DNA of 64,000 nucleotides from Alphaproteobacteria bacterium (GTDB lineage: Bacteria; Pseudomonadota; Alphaproteobacteria; Thalassobaculales; Thalassobaculaceae), in the NCBI GenBank assembly GCA_024742275.1, contig JANSYS010000002.1, positions 308,611 to 372,610 of the forward strand, in the 5' to 3' direction. The notes under the pieces were generated by a model. The model made no database searches and was not told the origin of the DNA. It was given only the letters and a program-made list of their open reading frames with translations. A program made the position numbers and the translations under genes. The stretch's first letter is position 1, and each line of letters opens with the position of its first letter. This document shows, in pieces, positions 43,279 through 52,862 of this stretch.

Positions 43279-45852
43279 ATGGCGACGTTGACGACGAGTT
43301 TCGCGGGCTTCGATCCCAACAATGGCACCGGCATCGTTAGCTTTACGCAGCTGACCGGCGGCGACGATACCCTGATCGTGGCGGCGAGCGGCCACCTCAC
43401 CGGCTCCTCTCTAGCGAACGTATCCGGCGGCACTGACGTCCTTCGGTTCAATTTCGTCGGAGCCGACCTCAGGGACGTCGCCACTGTCAGCGGGTGGAGC
43501 ACGGTCCAAGCGGTCGGTGGGACGACGCTTACTCTCGACAGCGCCAACGTAACGAGCCTCGGCACGGTGACCGTGCAGAACACCGGCTTTGTCTCCGTGA
43601 CCCTGTCGTTGTCGGAGACCGGGGGCGGGGGCGGAAACTACGATCTCTCGAACTTCACGCTGACTTCGATCTCACCCATCGTCGCGTCGAGCGGCAACGA
43701 TACGGTCACCGGAACAGCGGCGGCCGATCGAATCTCGTCGGGAGCCGGAGACGATGTCATCTTCGGTCTTGGCGGGCCGGACACCCTCAGCGGGCAGGCA
43801 GGCAACGACCGTATCGAAGGCGGTGCCGGCACCGACGTCATCCAGGGCGGCGACGGCGACGATACGATCCGAGGAAACACGTCGTCGACGACGGGTACCG
43901 ACGCGGACACCATTCGCGGCGGCGCCGGCAACGATCAGATCTTCGGCTCCGGCGGTGCGGACCAGCTCTTCGGCGATGCGGGCAACGATACCCTGGTCGG
44001 CGGCGCCCAAGGCGAAACTCTGGACGGTGGCGATGGCGAGGACCGGATCTCCGCCGCCGCGGGAGACGATGTCCTGTCGGCCGGCGCGGGCGCGGATACG
44101 CTTTCCGGTGGAGCCGGCAACGACACCCTTTCCGGCGGGAGCGGCGCGGACGAGATCATTGGCGGCGCGGGAGGTGACAGACTGGTCGGCGGCGATGGAG
44201 CCGATACCTTGTCCGGTGGTGCGGGCAACGATGTGATATCGGGTGGCGGCGCCGGTGACGATGTTCTGGTTGGCGGTGACGGTGATGACTCGATGGGGGG
44301 CGACGCCGGGGCGGACACTTACACCGGGGGCGCGGGCACCGATCTGTTTATCGGCTCGGTGGCCGACCTGAACGGCGACGTCATCACCGATTTCTCGACC
44401 GACGACCGTATCGTGGTGGTCGGATCGGATCTGAGCGCTTCGCTGAACGGAGTGGCCGCCTCCACCGCGGTCGACTTGGGCGGCGGGAACACTCTCACGC
44501 TCACCGGGGTCACAGGCGGGTTCTCCGCCACGTTCGCCTCGAACAGCACGACAATCACCCTGACCGACGCCCCCCCCGCCAGCGGCGGCGGCAGCGGGTC
44601 GCTGGAACCGTCCCGATCCGTTGCGGTGCGCAACCAGAATGGCATCCAGATCCAGGACGAAGTCGTCAGAAACAATCAGAGCATTAAGCCGATAGCGACG
44701 TCCATCGTCGAGAACACAGGCAACAACGGCAATGTGGTGACGGCCAGCCTGCCCGCCTCCGTCGCTCTGGAGTCAGAGGGGCCGCAGACGGCACAGGCGC
44801 CGACGCAGGCGGGCATCGCCGTAGCGAACGCACTGGCCGCCAGAGGCGGCAGCGATGTGACCCAAATCACCCAGTCGGTTCACCGGTTTCTCGGGTCGCT
44901 CGACCCGGCGGCTACCGTCGACATTCGGACACTCACCCCAAGCATTGGGCAGGGGTTGACGACGAACGAGGCGATCGTGCTGGCTGGAACCACTGGAACC
45001 GAGCAGACGGAGGCTTTCCTGCTCGACCTGCGATCGATCTCCGGTCGCGCGATCGAGATCAGCAACATCGACTATGTCGGGGTGATCGGCGACGGAACCA
45101 TCGTCGGTGGCGACGGAAACGAGGAAGCCGCGGGCGACGACGGCGCGCAGTCTCTGATGTTCGGAGCGGGCAACGACACGCTGTTCGGCGGTGGCGGCGG
45201 CGACGTCATCTACGGCAACCAGGACCAGGACGTTCTTTATGGAAACCTGGGGCAGGACAGCGTTTTCGGTGGCCAGGACGACGATCTGGCCTTCGGCGGC
45301 CAGCAGTCCGATCTGCTTTACGGAAACCTCGGCGCCGACAGGGTCTACGGAAACCTCGATGCGGATACGTTGTTCGGCGGTCAGGGCGACGACACCGCGT
45401 ACGGCGGCCAGGGTGACGACGTCGTCTACGGCAATATCGGCGACGATCAGGTGTACGGCAATCTGGGCAACGACACCATGTTCGGGAGCGATGGGGCCGA
45501 CATCGTGTTCGGCGGCGGCGGAGACGACGTCCTGTCCGGCGGCGTCGGCAACGACACACTGGTCGGTGGCGAGGGCAACGACACGCTGGTCGGCGGGGAC
45601 GGCGCCGACGCCTTCGTCTTCCCCTCAGCCGACACGACGGGTCAGCACGTATTCCAAGACTTCCAGGTGGGCATCGACGTCGTCCAAGTGGCCGCCGGAA
45701 ACGATATCGGCCTGAATTCCGGCAGCGACGCAGTCTCCGCCCTGACAACGGACGCGAACGGCAACGCCGTCCTAGACGTCGGAGGGCCGGTCGTCACCTT
45801 TGTCGGCCTCAGCCCGTCGCAATTGACCGCGGACAGTTTCGTGTTCCTGTAG
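43279..45852 (+). CDS. Large RTX protein with two distinct repeat blocks
   Basis: Encodes 857 residues from ATG 43279 with AGGAAG upstream. Residues 1-135 are a Thr/Gly/Val-rich beta-type region. Block one (about 140-350) has GGAGNDTLSGG-type nonapeptides. It is followed by a repeat-free domain (about 350-610). Block two (about 615-770) uses YGNxGxDxVYGN and FGGQxDD repeats, the same flavour as the RTX protein at 5647. The end LTADSFVFL resembles an uncleaved type I secretion signal. No signal peptide and no enzymatic motif seen. Likely a secreted Ca2+-dependent adhesin or matrix protein, exportable by the system at 2223-5251 or one elsewhere. Confidence 0.88.
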   Translation: MATLTTSFAGFDPNNGTGIVSFTQLTGGDDTLIVAASGHLTGSSLANVSGGTDVLRFNFVGADLRDVATVSGWSTVQAVGGTTLTLDSANVTSLGTVTVQNTGFVSVTLSLSETGGGGGNYDLSNFTLTSISPIVASSGNDTVTGTAAADRISSGAGDDVIFGLGGPDTLSGQAGNDRIEGGAGTDVIQGGDGDDTIRGNTSSTTGTDADTIRGGAGNDQIFGSGGADQLFGDAGNDTLVGGAQGETLDGGDGEDRISAAAGDDVLSAGAGADTLSGGAGNDTLSGGSGADEIIGGAGGDRLVGGDGADTLSGGAGNDVISGGGAGDDVLVGGDGDDSMGGDAGADTYTGGAGTDLFIGSVADLNGDVITDFSTDDRIVVVGSDLSASLNGVAASTAVDLGGGNTLTLTGVTGGFSATFASNSTTITLTDAPPASGGGSGSLEPSRSVAVRNQNGIQIQDEVVRNNQSIKPIATSIVENTGNNGNVVTASLPASVALESEGPQTAQAPTQAGIAVANALAARGGSDVTQITQSVHRFLGSLDPAATVDIRTLTPSIGQGLTTNEAIVLAGTTGTEQTEAFLLDLRSISGRAIEISNIDYVGVIGDGTIVGGDGNEEAAGDDGAQSLMFGAGNDTLFGGGGGDVIYGNQDQDVLYGNLGQDSVFGGQDDDLAFGGQQSDLLYGNLGADRVYGNLDADTLFGGQGDDTAYGGQGDDVVYGNIGDDQVYGNLGNDTMFGSDGADIVFGGGGDDVLSGGVGNDTLVGGEGNDTLVGGDGADAFVFPSADTTGQHVFQDFQVGIDVVQVAAGNDIGLNSGSDAVSALTTDANGNAVLDVGGPVVTFVGLSPSQLTADSFVFL

Positions 45853-45937
45853 CTGGGGCGCCCATCGGAAATCGCCTTGGGAGCGCCGGCTCCGATTTCG
45901 ACGGCCTGCACTGGGGCGATCGGCGCCGCCGCGGAGG

Positions 45938-46348
45938 CTACATCAGCGGTCCGCGCGTCGGAACCGGATCCTGGAAATCTGGACTGTCGGCGAGGGGTGA
46001 GGCGTGGTGATGAACCAGTCGCCAGCCGTCGCCTTCCTTGACGAAGGTGTTGGTGGCGGCCAGCACGCCCTCGCGCAGGACCTCGAAACCAAGAACGCTG
46101 GCGACGTCGCCGTAGAGAAAGACGCGGGCGTCACGGAACTCGACCGCCGGAGAGGCCGGATTGCCGAGGAGCGTCACCCAACTCTCCATGACCTCCTCGC
46201 GGCCGTGCAGCGGGCCGCAACCCGGATGGACGCAGGTCACAGGTGCATCGCGGGACCAAAGCGCGTCCATGCCTTTCAAGTCCCGCGTCGCGAAGGCGAG
46301 ATAGAATGCTTCGTTGGCGAACAGCACTGCCGCTTTCTGGCTCATCAT
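45938..46348 (-). CDS. NTF2/SnoaL-like small protein
   Basis: Encodes 136 residues with the cone-shaped NTF2-like fold pattern: LFANEAFYLAFATRDLKGMD helix (ends here), WSRDAPVTCVHPGC, REEVMESWVTLL and a closing FVKEGDGWRLVHHHASPL strand. This resembles DUF4440/SnoaL_3 proteins with possible ligand or enzymatic pockets. It is the downstream gene of the reverse-strand set that begins with FAH and SDR genes, but 163 bases separate it from them, so membership of that operon is uncertain. Confidence 0.8.
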   Translation of the reverse strand: MMSQKAAVLFANEAFYLAFATRDLKGMDALWSRDAPVTCVHPGCGPLHGREEVMESWVTLLGNPASPAVEFRDARVFLYGDVASVLGFEVLREGVLAATNTFVKEGDGWRLVHHHASPLADSPDFQDPVPTRGPLM

Positions 46349-46511
46349 AGTCCTCGTGACGGGCTCGGTTCCTCGGGGGATGCCCCTATTCTACCCGTTC
46401 AACTTTAGCCTGTCGTGCCGATGGTCGGGACCTTCGACATGCGTCCCGGCGACATCAGACCGGCGGCTGCTACCCGGCGACTTCTACCCGGCGCCTTCTA
46501 GCCTGCGCTGA

Positions 46512-47273
46512 TCACCGGTATCCGCCGTCGACCACGATCTCCTGGCCGCTGATCATTTCCGCTTCGAGCGAGGCCAGAAAGACGACGGTGTTGGCGACGT
46601 CCTTCGGCGTGATGTCGCGTCGCATCGCCTGGCGCTTTTTCAGCTCGTCGGCGGCGCTCTCGGTCAGCCACAATTCGCGCTGGCGGTCCGTCATGACCCA
46701 CCCCGGCGATACCGTGTTGACCCGGATCGCCCGGCCGCCGAGTTCGAAGGCCAGCGATTTCGTCAGGCCGTGAACGGCCGCCTTCGCCGCGTCATAGGCC
46801 ACCCGGCTACTCTGCAACGGCCGATCGGCCGCCCCGAGATTGATGATCGCTCCCCCCGCGCGGGTCCGCATGTCGGCGACCACCGCCTTGGCCGCGAAGA
46901 ACATCGGCCGGACAAGGAGGTGGAACCGGTCGTCCCAGTATTCCGGGGTAATATGGTCGAGCGTATGCCGGTCGTCCTTGGCGGCATTGTTGACCAGAAC
47001 GCTGATCGCCCCGAACCGCTCTCGGACGGCCTTGATGGCTTTGTCCAGCGCAGTGAGATCGCGCACGTCGCCTTCGACGAAGGCGGGCGGCAGCAGGCCG
47101 CCGGCCTGGATGGTCTCGATGAGGCCGCCCGCTTCCCTGGCGGCGATGTCGATGAAGCCGACATTGGCGCCCTGGGCGCAGAACCGGGAAACAATCGCCG
47201 AGCCGATCCCCGAAGCGCCGCCGGTGACGAACACCGTCCGCCCGGAAAGGTCCGGATAGATCGTATCGCGCAT
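46512..47273 (-). CDS. SDR, sugar 1-dehydrogenase-like
   Basis: Encodes 253 residues of the classical SDR family: TGGASGIG, NNAAKDD and the catalytic YDAAK. The C-terminal RVNTVSPGWVMTDRQRELWL matches D-xylose/L-arabinose/D-galactose 1-dehydrogenase relatives that oxidise aldoses to lactones. The segment where the catalytic Ser usually sits reads LGAADR, so Ser may be replaced by Ala or Asp. It is adjacent to another SDR and two FAH-fold enzymes, which supports a non-phosphorylative sugar oxidation route. Confidence 0.82.
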   Translation of the reverse strand: MRDTIYPDLSGRTVFVTGGASGIGSAIVSRFCAQGANVGFIDIAAREAGGLIETIQAGGLLPPAFVEGDVRDLTALDKAIKAVRERFGAISVLVNNAAKDDRHTLDHITPEYWDDRFHLLVRPMFFAAKAVVADMRTRAGGAIINLGAADRPLQSSRVAYDAAKAAVHGLTKSLAFELGGRAIRVNTVSPGWVMTDRQRELWLTESAADELKKRQAMRRDITPKDVANTVVFLASLEAEMISGQEIVVDGGYR

Positions 47274-47288
47274 GCGTCGATCCGGGCG

Positions 47289-48038
47289 TCAGTAAGTGGC
47301 GCGTCCGCCGGAGCAGTCGAACACCGCGCCGGTGGAGAACGACGCGTCCTCGCTGGCCAGCCAGGCGACCAGATTGGCGATCTCCTCGACCAGCCCAAAG
47401 CGTCCCATCGGAATCTTGGAGAGCATGAACTCGATGAACTCCGGCGTCATCTGATCGAAGATGTCGGTCTTCACCGCCGCCGGAGTGATGCAGTTGACCG
47501 TGATCGGCGTCGCCGCCAGCTCCTTGCCGAGGGACTTGGTCAGACCGATAACACCTGCCTTGGAGGCGGAATATGCCGGTGCGTTTGGGTTGCCTTCCTT
47601 GCCGGCGATCGAGGCGATGTTGATGATCCGCCCCCGGTCCCGGGACCGCATGTAGGGCACCACCGCCCGGTCGCAGAGGAAGACGCCGGTGAGGTTGATG
47701 TCGATCACCCGGCGCCACGCGTCGACCGGATAGTCCCAGGTGGTGGTGTTCGGTCCGGTGATCCCGGCAGAGGCGACCAGGACGTCGATCCGCCCGAACT
47801 CTCGCTCGACCTCCGCCGCGGCCCTGTCGACGGCCTTGTCGTCGGTCACGTCGACCGCGGCGGTGTGGATACGGTCCTCTGGAAACAGGGGCGCCACCTC
47901 CGCGAGTTTGCCGGAATCGGCGTCCCACAGGCTTACCGAGGCGCCGGCGTCGGACAGCCGCTTGGCGACGGCGAGGCCGATACCCCGCGCTCCGCCGGTT
48001 ACGATGGCGCTCTGCCCGCTGAAATCGTAGGCGACCAT
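47289..48038 (-). CDS. SDR, probable 2-keto-3-deoxy-sugar-acid dehydrogenase
   Basis: Encodes 249 residues with TGGARGIG, a Ser in IINIASIAGKEG and YSASK. It resembles FabG-like SDRs associated with L-fucose/L-rhamnose oxidation clusters, where they oxidise C-4 of the 2-keto-3-deoxy acid to give the 2,4-diketo compound. The gene is 15 bases from the next SDR and 15 from an FAH-fold gene, so all are likely co-transcribed. The specific substrate is inferred from context only. Confidence 0.84.
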   Translation of the reverse strand: MVAYDFSGQSAIVTGGARGIGLAVAKRLSDAGASVSLWDADSGKLAEVAPLFPEDRIHTAAVDVTDDKAVDRAAAEVEREFGRIDVLVASAGITGPNTTTWDYPVDAWRRVIDINLTGVFLCDRAVVPYMRSRDRGRIINIASIAGKEGNPNAPAYSASKAGVIGLTKSLGKELAATPITVNCITPAAVKTDIFDQMTPEFIEFMLSKIPMGRFGLVEEIANLVAWLASEDASFSTGAVFDCSGGRATY

Positions 48039-48052
48039 GGCCGCTTCCTCTC

Positions 48053-49243
48053 TTATATCAGTCCCCGCTTGGCGAGGTTCCGCATGAGCGCGCCCGCTCC
48101 GAAGGTCCAGGGCGCAATCCTGTCCGACAGTCCCACCCGATTGACCAGGGCACCGAGCTTCGGGGTCGAGATCGTGACGATGTCGCCTTCGGCGTGGGTG
48201 AAACCCTGGCCGGGGGCGCCGCGGTCCTGGGTCGGCGCGAAGAGTGTGCCGGTCATGAGCACCACGCCGTCGGGGTACTGGTGGGTCGGACCGATGGTCT
48301 GCCGCACCAGATCGGCGACGTCCCGGCTGATCTTGCGCATGGACGAATGGCCCTGGAGGACGAACTGGTCCTTGCCCTCCACGCGGAGGTCCAGTTCCGC
48401 GGCGCGGACGTCGTCCAGGGTGAAGGTCTCGTCGAACAGACGGACGAACGGACCGACCGCCGCCGAGCCGTTGTTGTCCTTGGCCTTTCCCAGCAGCAGG
48501 GCGCTACGGCCCTCGACATCGCGCAGGTTCACGTCGTTGCCGAGCATGGCGCCGACGATGGTCCCCGCGGCGCCAACCACCAGCGTGATCTCCGGTTCCG
48601 GATTGTTCCAGGTGGAGATCGGATGCAAGCCGACATCGGCACCGACGCCGACGGAGGACATCGGCGGCGCCTTGGTGAACACCTCGGCATAGGGGCCGAT
48701 TCCGACTTCCAGATATTGAGACCACATGCCCCGTTCGATCAGCGCGGCCTTCAGCGCCTCGGCCTCGTCGGAGCCGGGGGTGATCTTGGACAGGTCCGTG
48801 CCGATCTTCTCGGCGATCTCCTGGCGAATCGCGTCGGCGGCCGAGGCGTCGCCCTTGGCTTTTTCCTCGATCACCCGCTCGATCATGCTCTCGGCGAAGG
48901 TGACGCCGCAGGCTTTCACCGCCTGCAGGTCGATCGGGCTCAGGAACCACGGCGTCCCGGCGTCGCGGCCGTCGACCGGCGTATTGGCCAGAAGGTCGGC
49001 GACCGATCCGACTGTCTCGCCGACGGCGCTCCGGACGAGGGACAGCGGATCAGCTGCGTTCATCAGCTCCGAGCAGGTCGGCACCGTGGCGGAGATATCC
49101 ACCACCTCCTCGCCCCGAAGGACGACGAGGGCGGGGCCGCCTTCGCCCTGCGCCGCCTGTGGGAGCCAGACACGACCGGCCAGAACCGCGGCATCGCGGT
49201 CCCGGGGCAGCACGGTATCGACCGTGAGGTCGAGGTTCGGCAT
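48053..49243 (-). CDS. FAH-fold dehydratase (XylX/2-keto-3-deoxy-pentonate dehydratase-like)
   Basis: Encodes 396 residues, the long FAH form like Caulobacter XylX, which removes water from 2-keto-3-deoxy-xylonate. The FAH core has the metal-ligand segment YLEVGIGPYAEVFTKAPP, EPEITLVV with its Glu, and LRDVEGRSALLLGKAKD; MTGTLFAPTQDRG closes the site. It is downstream of a second FAH-fold gene and upstream of two SDR genes in one reverse operon. Whether it acts on a pentonate or a deoxyhexonate cannot be said. Confidence 0.82.
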   Translation of the reverse strand: MPNLDLTVDTVLPRDRDAAVLAGRVWLPQAAQGEGGPALVVLRGEEVVDISATVPTCSELMNAADPLSLVRSAVGETVGSVADLLANTPVDGRDAGTPWFLSPIDLQAVKACGVTFAESMIERVIEEKAKGDASAADAIRQEIAEKIGTDLSKITPGSDEAEALKAALIERGMWSQYLEVGIGPYAEVFTKAPPMSSVGVGADVGLHPISTWNNPEPEITLVVGAAGTIVGAMLGNDVNLRDVEGRSALLLGKAKDNNGSAAVGPFVRLFDETFTLDDVRAAELDLRVEGKDQFVLQGHSSMRKISRDVADLVRQTIGPTHQYPDGVVLMTGTLFAPTQDRGAPGQGFTHAEGDIVTISTPKLGALVNRVGLSDRIAPWTFGAGALMRNLAKRGLI

Positions 49244-49259
49244 CGTCAGCCGGCCCCGG

Positions 49260-50105
49260 TCAGTCGGCCACGACTTTCTGGCGCTGCTCGCCGAGTCCGG
49301 CGATGCCCAGATGCATCTCGTCGCCGGCCTTCAGGAACACCGGCTCCGGCTTCACGCCGAGGCCGACGCCCGGAGGGGTACCGGTCATGATCACGTCGCC
49401 CGGCATCAGCGAGAACATCTGGCTGCAGTAGTGGATGATGTGGGCGACCGAGAAGATCATGGTCTTGGTGTTGCCGGTCTGGAACCGCTTTCCGTTCACA
49501 TCCAGGAACATGTCGAGATCCTGCGGGTCGGCGACCTCGTCGGCGGTGACCAGCCAGGGCCCGATCGGACCGAAGGTGTCGCAGGACTTCCCCTTGGTCC
49601 ACTGGCCGCCGCGTTCCGCCTGGAACTCGCGCTCCGAAACGTCGTTGGCGACGCAGTAGCCCGCGACGTAGGACAGGGCGTCGGCTTCGCTGACGTATTT
49701 CGCGTGCTTGCCGATCACCACACCGAGTTCGACTTCCCAGTCTGTCTTCCTCGAGTTGCGCGGCATGCGGACCGTGTCGTTCGGGCCCTGGACGGCGCTG
49801 GTCGCCTTCATGAAGACGATCGGCTCCTTCGGCGGCTCGGCGCCGGTCTCGGCGGCGTGGTCGGAGTAGTTCAGGCCGATGCAGACCACCTTGCCCGGCG
49901 CGCCGACGCAGGCGCCGATGCGCGGGTTGCCCGAGACCGCCGGCAATCCGGAAAGGTCCGTGCCGGCCAGTTTGCCGAGTACACCGGATGCGATTGTGGC
50001 GGAGGAGACATCGTCGACGACGCCGGAAAGATCGCGGATGGTACCGTCGGCATCGAGCACGCCCGGCTTTTCCTGCCCGCTCGGGCCGTAGCGCAGCAGC
50101 TTCAT
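49260..50105 (-). CDS. FAH-fold hydrolase (2,4-diketo-3-deoxy-L-fuconate hydrolase-like)
   Basis: Encodes 281 residues with the classic FAH C-terminal domain: VCIGLNYSDHAAE, the metal ligands in WEVELGVVIGK (two Glu) and later an Asp, and MTGTPPGVG. Relatives hydrolyse 2,4-diketo-3-deoxy-fuconate or -rhamnonate to pyruvate and lactate, or act as ureidoglycolate lyase-like enzymes. It is the first gene of the four-gene reverse sugar-acid operon. The promoter must lie in the 138-base divergent gap with the oxidoreductase gene. Confidence 0.86.
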   Translation of the reverse strand: MKLLRYGPSGQEKPGVLDADGTIRDLSGVVDDVSSATIASGVLGKLAGTDLSGLPAVSGNPRIGACVGAPGKVVCIGLNYSDHAAETGAEPPKEPIVFMKATSAVQGPNDTVRMPRNSRKTDWEVELGVVIGKHAKYVSEADALSYVAGYCVANDVSEREFQAERGGQWTKGKSCDTFGPIGPWLVTADEVADPQDLDMFLDVNGKRFQTGNTKTMIFSVAHIIHYCSQMFSLMPGDVIMTGTPPGVGLGVKPEPVFLKAGDEMHLGIAGLGEQRQKVVAD

Positions 50106-50243
50106 GGTGGTTTCCCCCTGGTGTTTTCCGTGGTTTCACGATGTGGTTGGATCGCGGGCGTCGGCGTGTGGCCGGCGGCGATCGAAAGACGAGGGCGAGC
50201 CTCGCAAGCGGCCCGAAAAGTGTCAAGCTAGGGGAAAGCGGCA

Positions 50244-51260
50244 GTGAGCGACGAAAACAGACATGTGGTGTTGCGGCGCCGCCCGGATCCGGACGTCCGT
50301 GCCGATCTGTTCGAGATGGTCGACGCGCCCATGCCGACAATCGGGGATGGCGAGATGCTGATCAGGGTGATCTGGCTTTCCCTCGACCCCGCCATGCGTG
50401 GCTGGATCGCAGACGCGCCGAACTACAGCAGACCGGTGGCGATCGGGGCGCCGATGACCGGGTTCACCGTGGGACAGGTGGTCGAGTCGCGGCATCCGCG
50501 ATTCCCGGTCGGAACCATCGTCCAGGGTCGTCAGGGCTGGCGGCGCTACGCGGTATCGGACGGCAGCGATATCGACCGGATCGTCGACGCCGCGCAGGCG
50601 CCGATCTCGACCGCGCTCCACGTCCTCGGCATGAACGGGGCCACCGCCTATGTCGGCCTCATCGATGTCTGCCGGGTCAAGCCGGGGGATACGGTGGTGG
50701 TTACCACGGCGGCCGGTGCGGTCGGGTCCATGGTCGGTCAGATCGCGAAGGTGAAGGGCGCGCGCGCCGTCGGAGTCGCCGGTGGACCGGAGAAGGTGGC
50801 GACGTGTCTCGACGAGTTCGGCTACGACGCCGCCATCGACTACCGGGCATCGGTGACGATCGGCCCCGGCCTCGACGAGGCGGCGCCGGACGGTATCGAC
50901 TGCTTCTTCGATAATGTGGGAGGGGCCCAGTTCGACGCTGTGATGGACCGGATCAATGTGGGCGCGCGGATCGCGATTTGCGGCACCATCGGCATGCCCT
51001 CCTTCCCGTTACCCACCGGTCCCCGACCGAACCGACAGCTGCTGGTCAAACGGGCCCGGATCGAGGGCTTTCTGATCCTCGACCATTACGACAGGTTCTC
51101 GGCGATCGTCGATGAACTGGCGGCTTGGTATCGAGATGGCCATATCAGGTATCGAGAGGACGTGACCGACGGCCTCGAGGGAGCAGCCGACGCGTTGGTG
51201 CGGCTGCTGTCCGGGCGCAACACCGGCAAGGCGCTGGTGCGGGTGGGAGCGGATCAATGA
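50244..51260 (+). CDS. NADP-dependent oxidoreductase (CurA/LTB4DH-like MDR)
   Basis: Encodes 338 residues from GTG 50244. It is a zinc-free medium-chain reductase: WLSLDPAMRGWI, MNGATAYVGL, the NADP-binding VTTAAGAVGSMVGQIAK and FFDNVGG are hallmarks of curcumin reductase and leukotriene B4 dehydrogenase relatives. It reduces alpha,beta-unsaturated ketones or aldehydes. It overlaps a GST gene by four bases and may be a detoxification pair. Confidence 0.9.
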   Translation: MSDENRHVVLRRRPDPDVRADLFEMVDAPMPTIGDGEMLIRVIWLSLDPAMRGWIADAPNYSRPVAIGAPMTGFTVGQVVESRHPRFPVGTIVQGRQGWRRYAVSDGSDIDRIVDAAQAPISTALHVLGMNGATAYVGLIDVCRVKPGDTVVVTTAAGAVGSMVGQIAKVKGARAVGVAGGPEKVATCLDEFGYDAAIDYRASVTIGPGLDEAAPDGIDCFFDNVGGAQFDAVMDRINVGARIAICGTIGMPSFPLPTGPRPNRQLLVKRARIEGFLILDHYDRFSAIVDELAAWYRDGHIRYREDVTDGLEGAADALVRLLSGRNTGKALVRVGADQ

Positions 51261-51937
51261 AGCTTTATGAGCGGCTCGGCGCCGACGATCTCTGCCCGAG
51301 CCCGATCGGCTATCGGGTTCGGATCGCGCTGGCGCTCAAGGGGATGGATTGCGCACGGGTCCCGATGCGCTTCGCCGATGTCGGCCGTCTGGAAGCGGAG
51401 ACCGGTTCGCGCACCTGCCCCGCCATGGTGGATGGCGACGCCCGTCTGCCCGACTCCGTCGCCATCGTCCGGCATCTCGACTCGGTGCAGTCGAAACGGC
51501 CGGTATTCCGGGACGAGGACCGATACTTCAATATCGCATCGGTCGAACAGGAACTCGGAACGCGGGCCGGAAAGGTGATCGCCCCCTGGTTCATCGAACG
51601 GCTATGTCCCGAGGACCGCGACTACTACCGATCGAGCCGCGAGCAGCGGTACGGCGTGAGCTTCACCGAGTTGGTGGCGCACCGATCCGCCTCCGAACTC
51701 GATCTGGCGTTCACCGTTGCCCGCGTCGCCACCGGCCTCGATCGGTCCCCGTTCTTCTCCGGTAGCGAGCCGGGCTTCGCCGACGCGGTGATCTACGGGT
51801 ATCTCCTCTGGATAGAGCTCGCCGACCCGGCCGCGATGCCCGAGCTTCCGCCGGAGATGCTTGCCTGGTACGAGGCCCGCGATGTCGCCTGGCGGCGTCC
51901 GTGTCTGACGCCGTTCGCCGCCCTGTCTGCCGAATGA
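51257..51937 (+). CDS. Glutathione S-transferase-like protein
   Basis: Encodes 226 residues. The N-terminal thioredoxin-like domain contains CPSPIGYRVRIALALKGM and the cis-Pro/Ser motif region RTCPAMVDGD...LPDSVAIVRHLD typical of GSTs. The C-terminal half is helical (ELDLAFTVARVATGL). The start ATG overlaps the upstream oxidoreductase stop. Substrate unknown; coupling to an enone reductase suggests handling of electrophiles. Confidence 0.8.
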   Translation: MKLYERLGADDLCPSPIGYRVRIALALKGMDCARVPMRFADVGRLEAETGSRTCPAMVDGDARLPDSVAIVRHLDSVQSKRPVFRDEDRYFNIASVEQELGTRAGKVIAPWFIERLCPEDRDYYRSSREQRYGVSFTELVAHRSASELDLAFTVARVATGLDRSPFFSGSEPGFADAVIYGYLLWIELADPAAMPELPPEMLAWYEARDVAWRRPCLTPFAALSAE

Positions 51938-51950
51938 TCGCGAGACGTCC

Positions 51951-52862
51951 ATGAGCGAGACCGTTTTTGCCATAGGTGTGGACTGGGGCACGTCCTCCTT
52001 TCGGGCGTACCGGCTGGCCGGGAACGGGGACGTCCTCGAGGGGCGCCGAGCCGAGGCCGGTATTCTCGCCATCGACGACGACGGGTTCGAAGACGCGTTC
52101 GAGGAGCTGATCGGCGATTGGCTGGATGCCGACCCCGGCATCCCGGTCGTCCTGGGCGGCATGATCGGCAGCCGTCAGGGCTGGGTGGAAACCCCCTATC
52201 TCGCGTGTCCCGCCTCGGTGGACGACATCGCCCATGGACTTGTGCCTCTGACCTTGGAACGAGGCCGCATCGTTCATGTAGCGCCCGGCCTGTCGGCGCG
52301 CGGAGCGGACGGTGTACCGGACGTGATGCGGGGGGAGGAGGTGCAGATTCTCGGTGCTGTCGATCTTCTGGGCGCAGGCTCTGCGACGGTCTGCCTGCCC
52401 GGTACCCACTCGAAATGGGCGCGGGTCGAGGATCGCCGGGTGACGGGGTTCTCGACGCATATGACCGGCGAGGTCTTCGATGTGATCCGGCGTCACAGCA
52501 TTCTCGGCAAGGGGATCGAACACGCCGCCTGGGACGATGCCGCGTTCCTTGCCGGCGTTGCCCGGTCGGGAGAGGAAGGCGGGCTGTTGCACCACCTGTT
52601 CGGGGTGCGGGCGGCAGGTCTGTTCGGCGAACTGGTGCCGGACTCGGCCGGCGCGTTCCTGTCGGGGTTGGTGATCGGCCACGAAATCCGAGAGGCGGCG
52701 CCGGGAGAAATCGTTCATCTGATCGGCGACGAGCAGCTCGTCGACCTCTACCTGCGGGCGCTTGAGGCGCTGGGTCATGAAGCGGTGGCCGCCCCCAGGC
52801 AGGCGGCGGCCTGCGGTCTGTTCCTGATCGCGGCCGGCTTGTGCGGGGGAGCGGATGGATGA
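51951..52862 (+). CDS. dgoK: 2-dehydro-3-deoxygalactonokinase
   Basis: Encodes 303 residues of the DgoK family: the N-terminal VDWGTSSFRAY phosphate-binding motif, GGMIGSRQGWVE, MRGEEVQILGA and LPGTHSKWARV are all characteristic. It phosphorylates 2-keto-3-deoxygalactonate with ATP in the De Ley-Doudoroff galactose pathway. The stop overlaps the start of the aldolase gene (ATGA), giving a kinase-aldolase pair. Confidence 0.94.
   Translation: MSETVFAIGVDWGTSSFRAYRLAGNGDVLEGRRAEAGILAIDDDGFEDAFEELIGDWLDADPGIPVVLGGMIGSRQGWVETPYLACPASVDDIAHGLVPLTLERGRIVHVAPGLSARGADGVPDVMRGEEVQILGAVDLLGAGSATVCLPGTHSKWARVEDRRVTGFSTHMTGEVFDVIRRHSILGKGIEHAAWDDAAFLAGVARSGEEGGLLHHLFGVRAAGLFGELVPDSAGAFLSGLVIGHEIREAAPGEIVHLIGDEQLVDLYLRALEALGHEAVAAPRQAAACGLFLIAAGLCGGADG

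Noticed and set aside
46770..48692. A 640-codon open frame on the forward strand
   Set aside because: It is antisense to two SDR genes and the XylX-like gene, all with clear catalytic motifs; it reflects high GC and codon bias.
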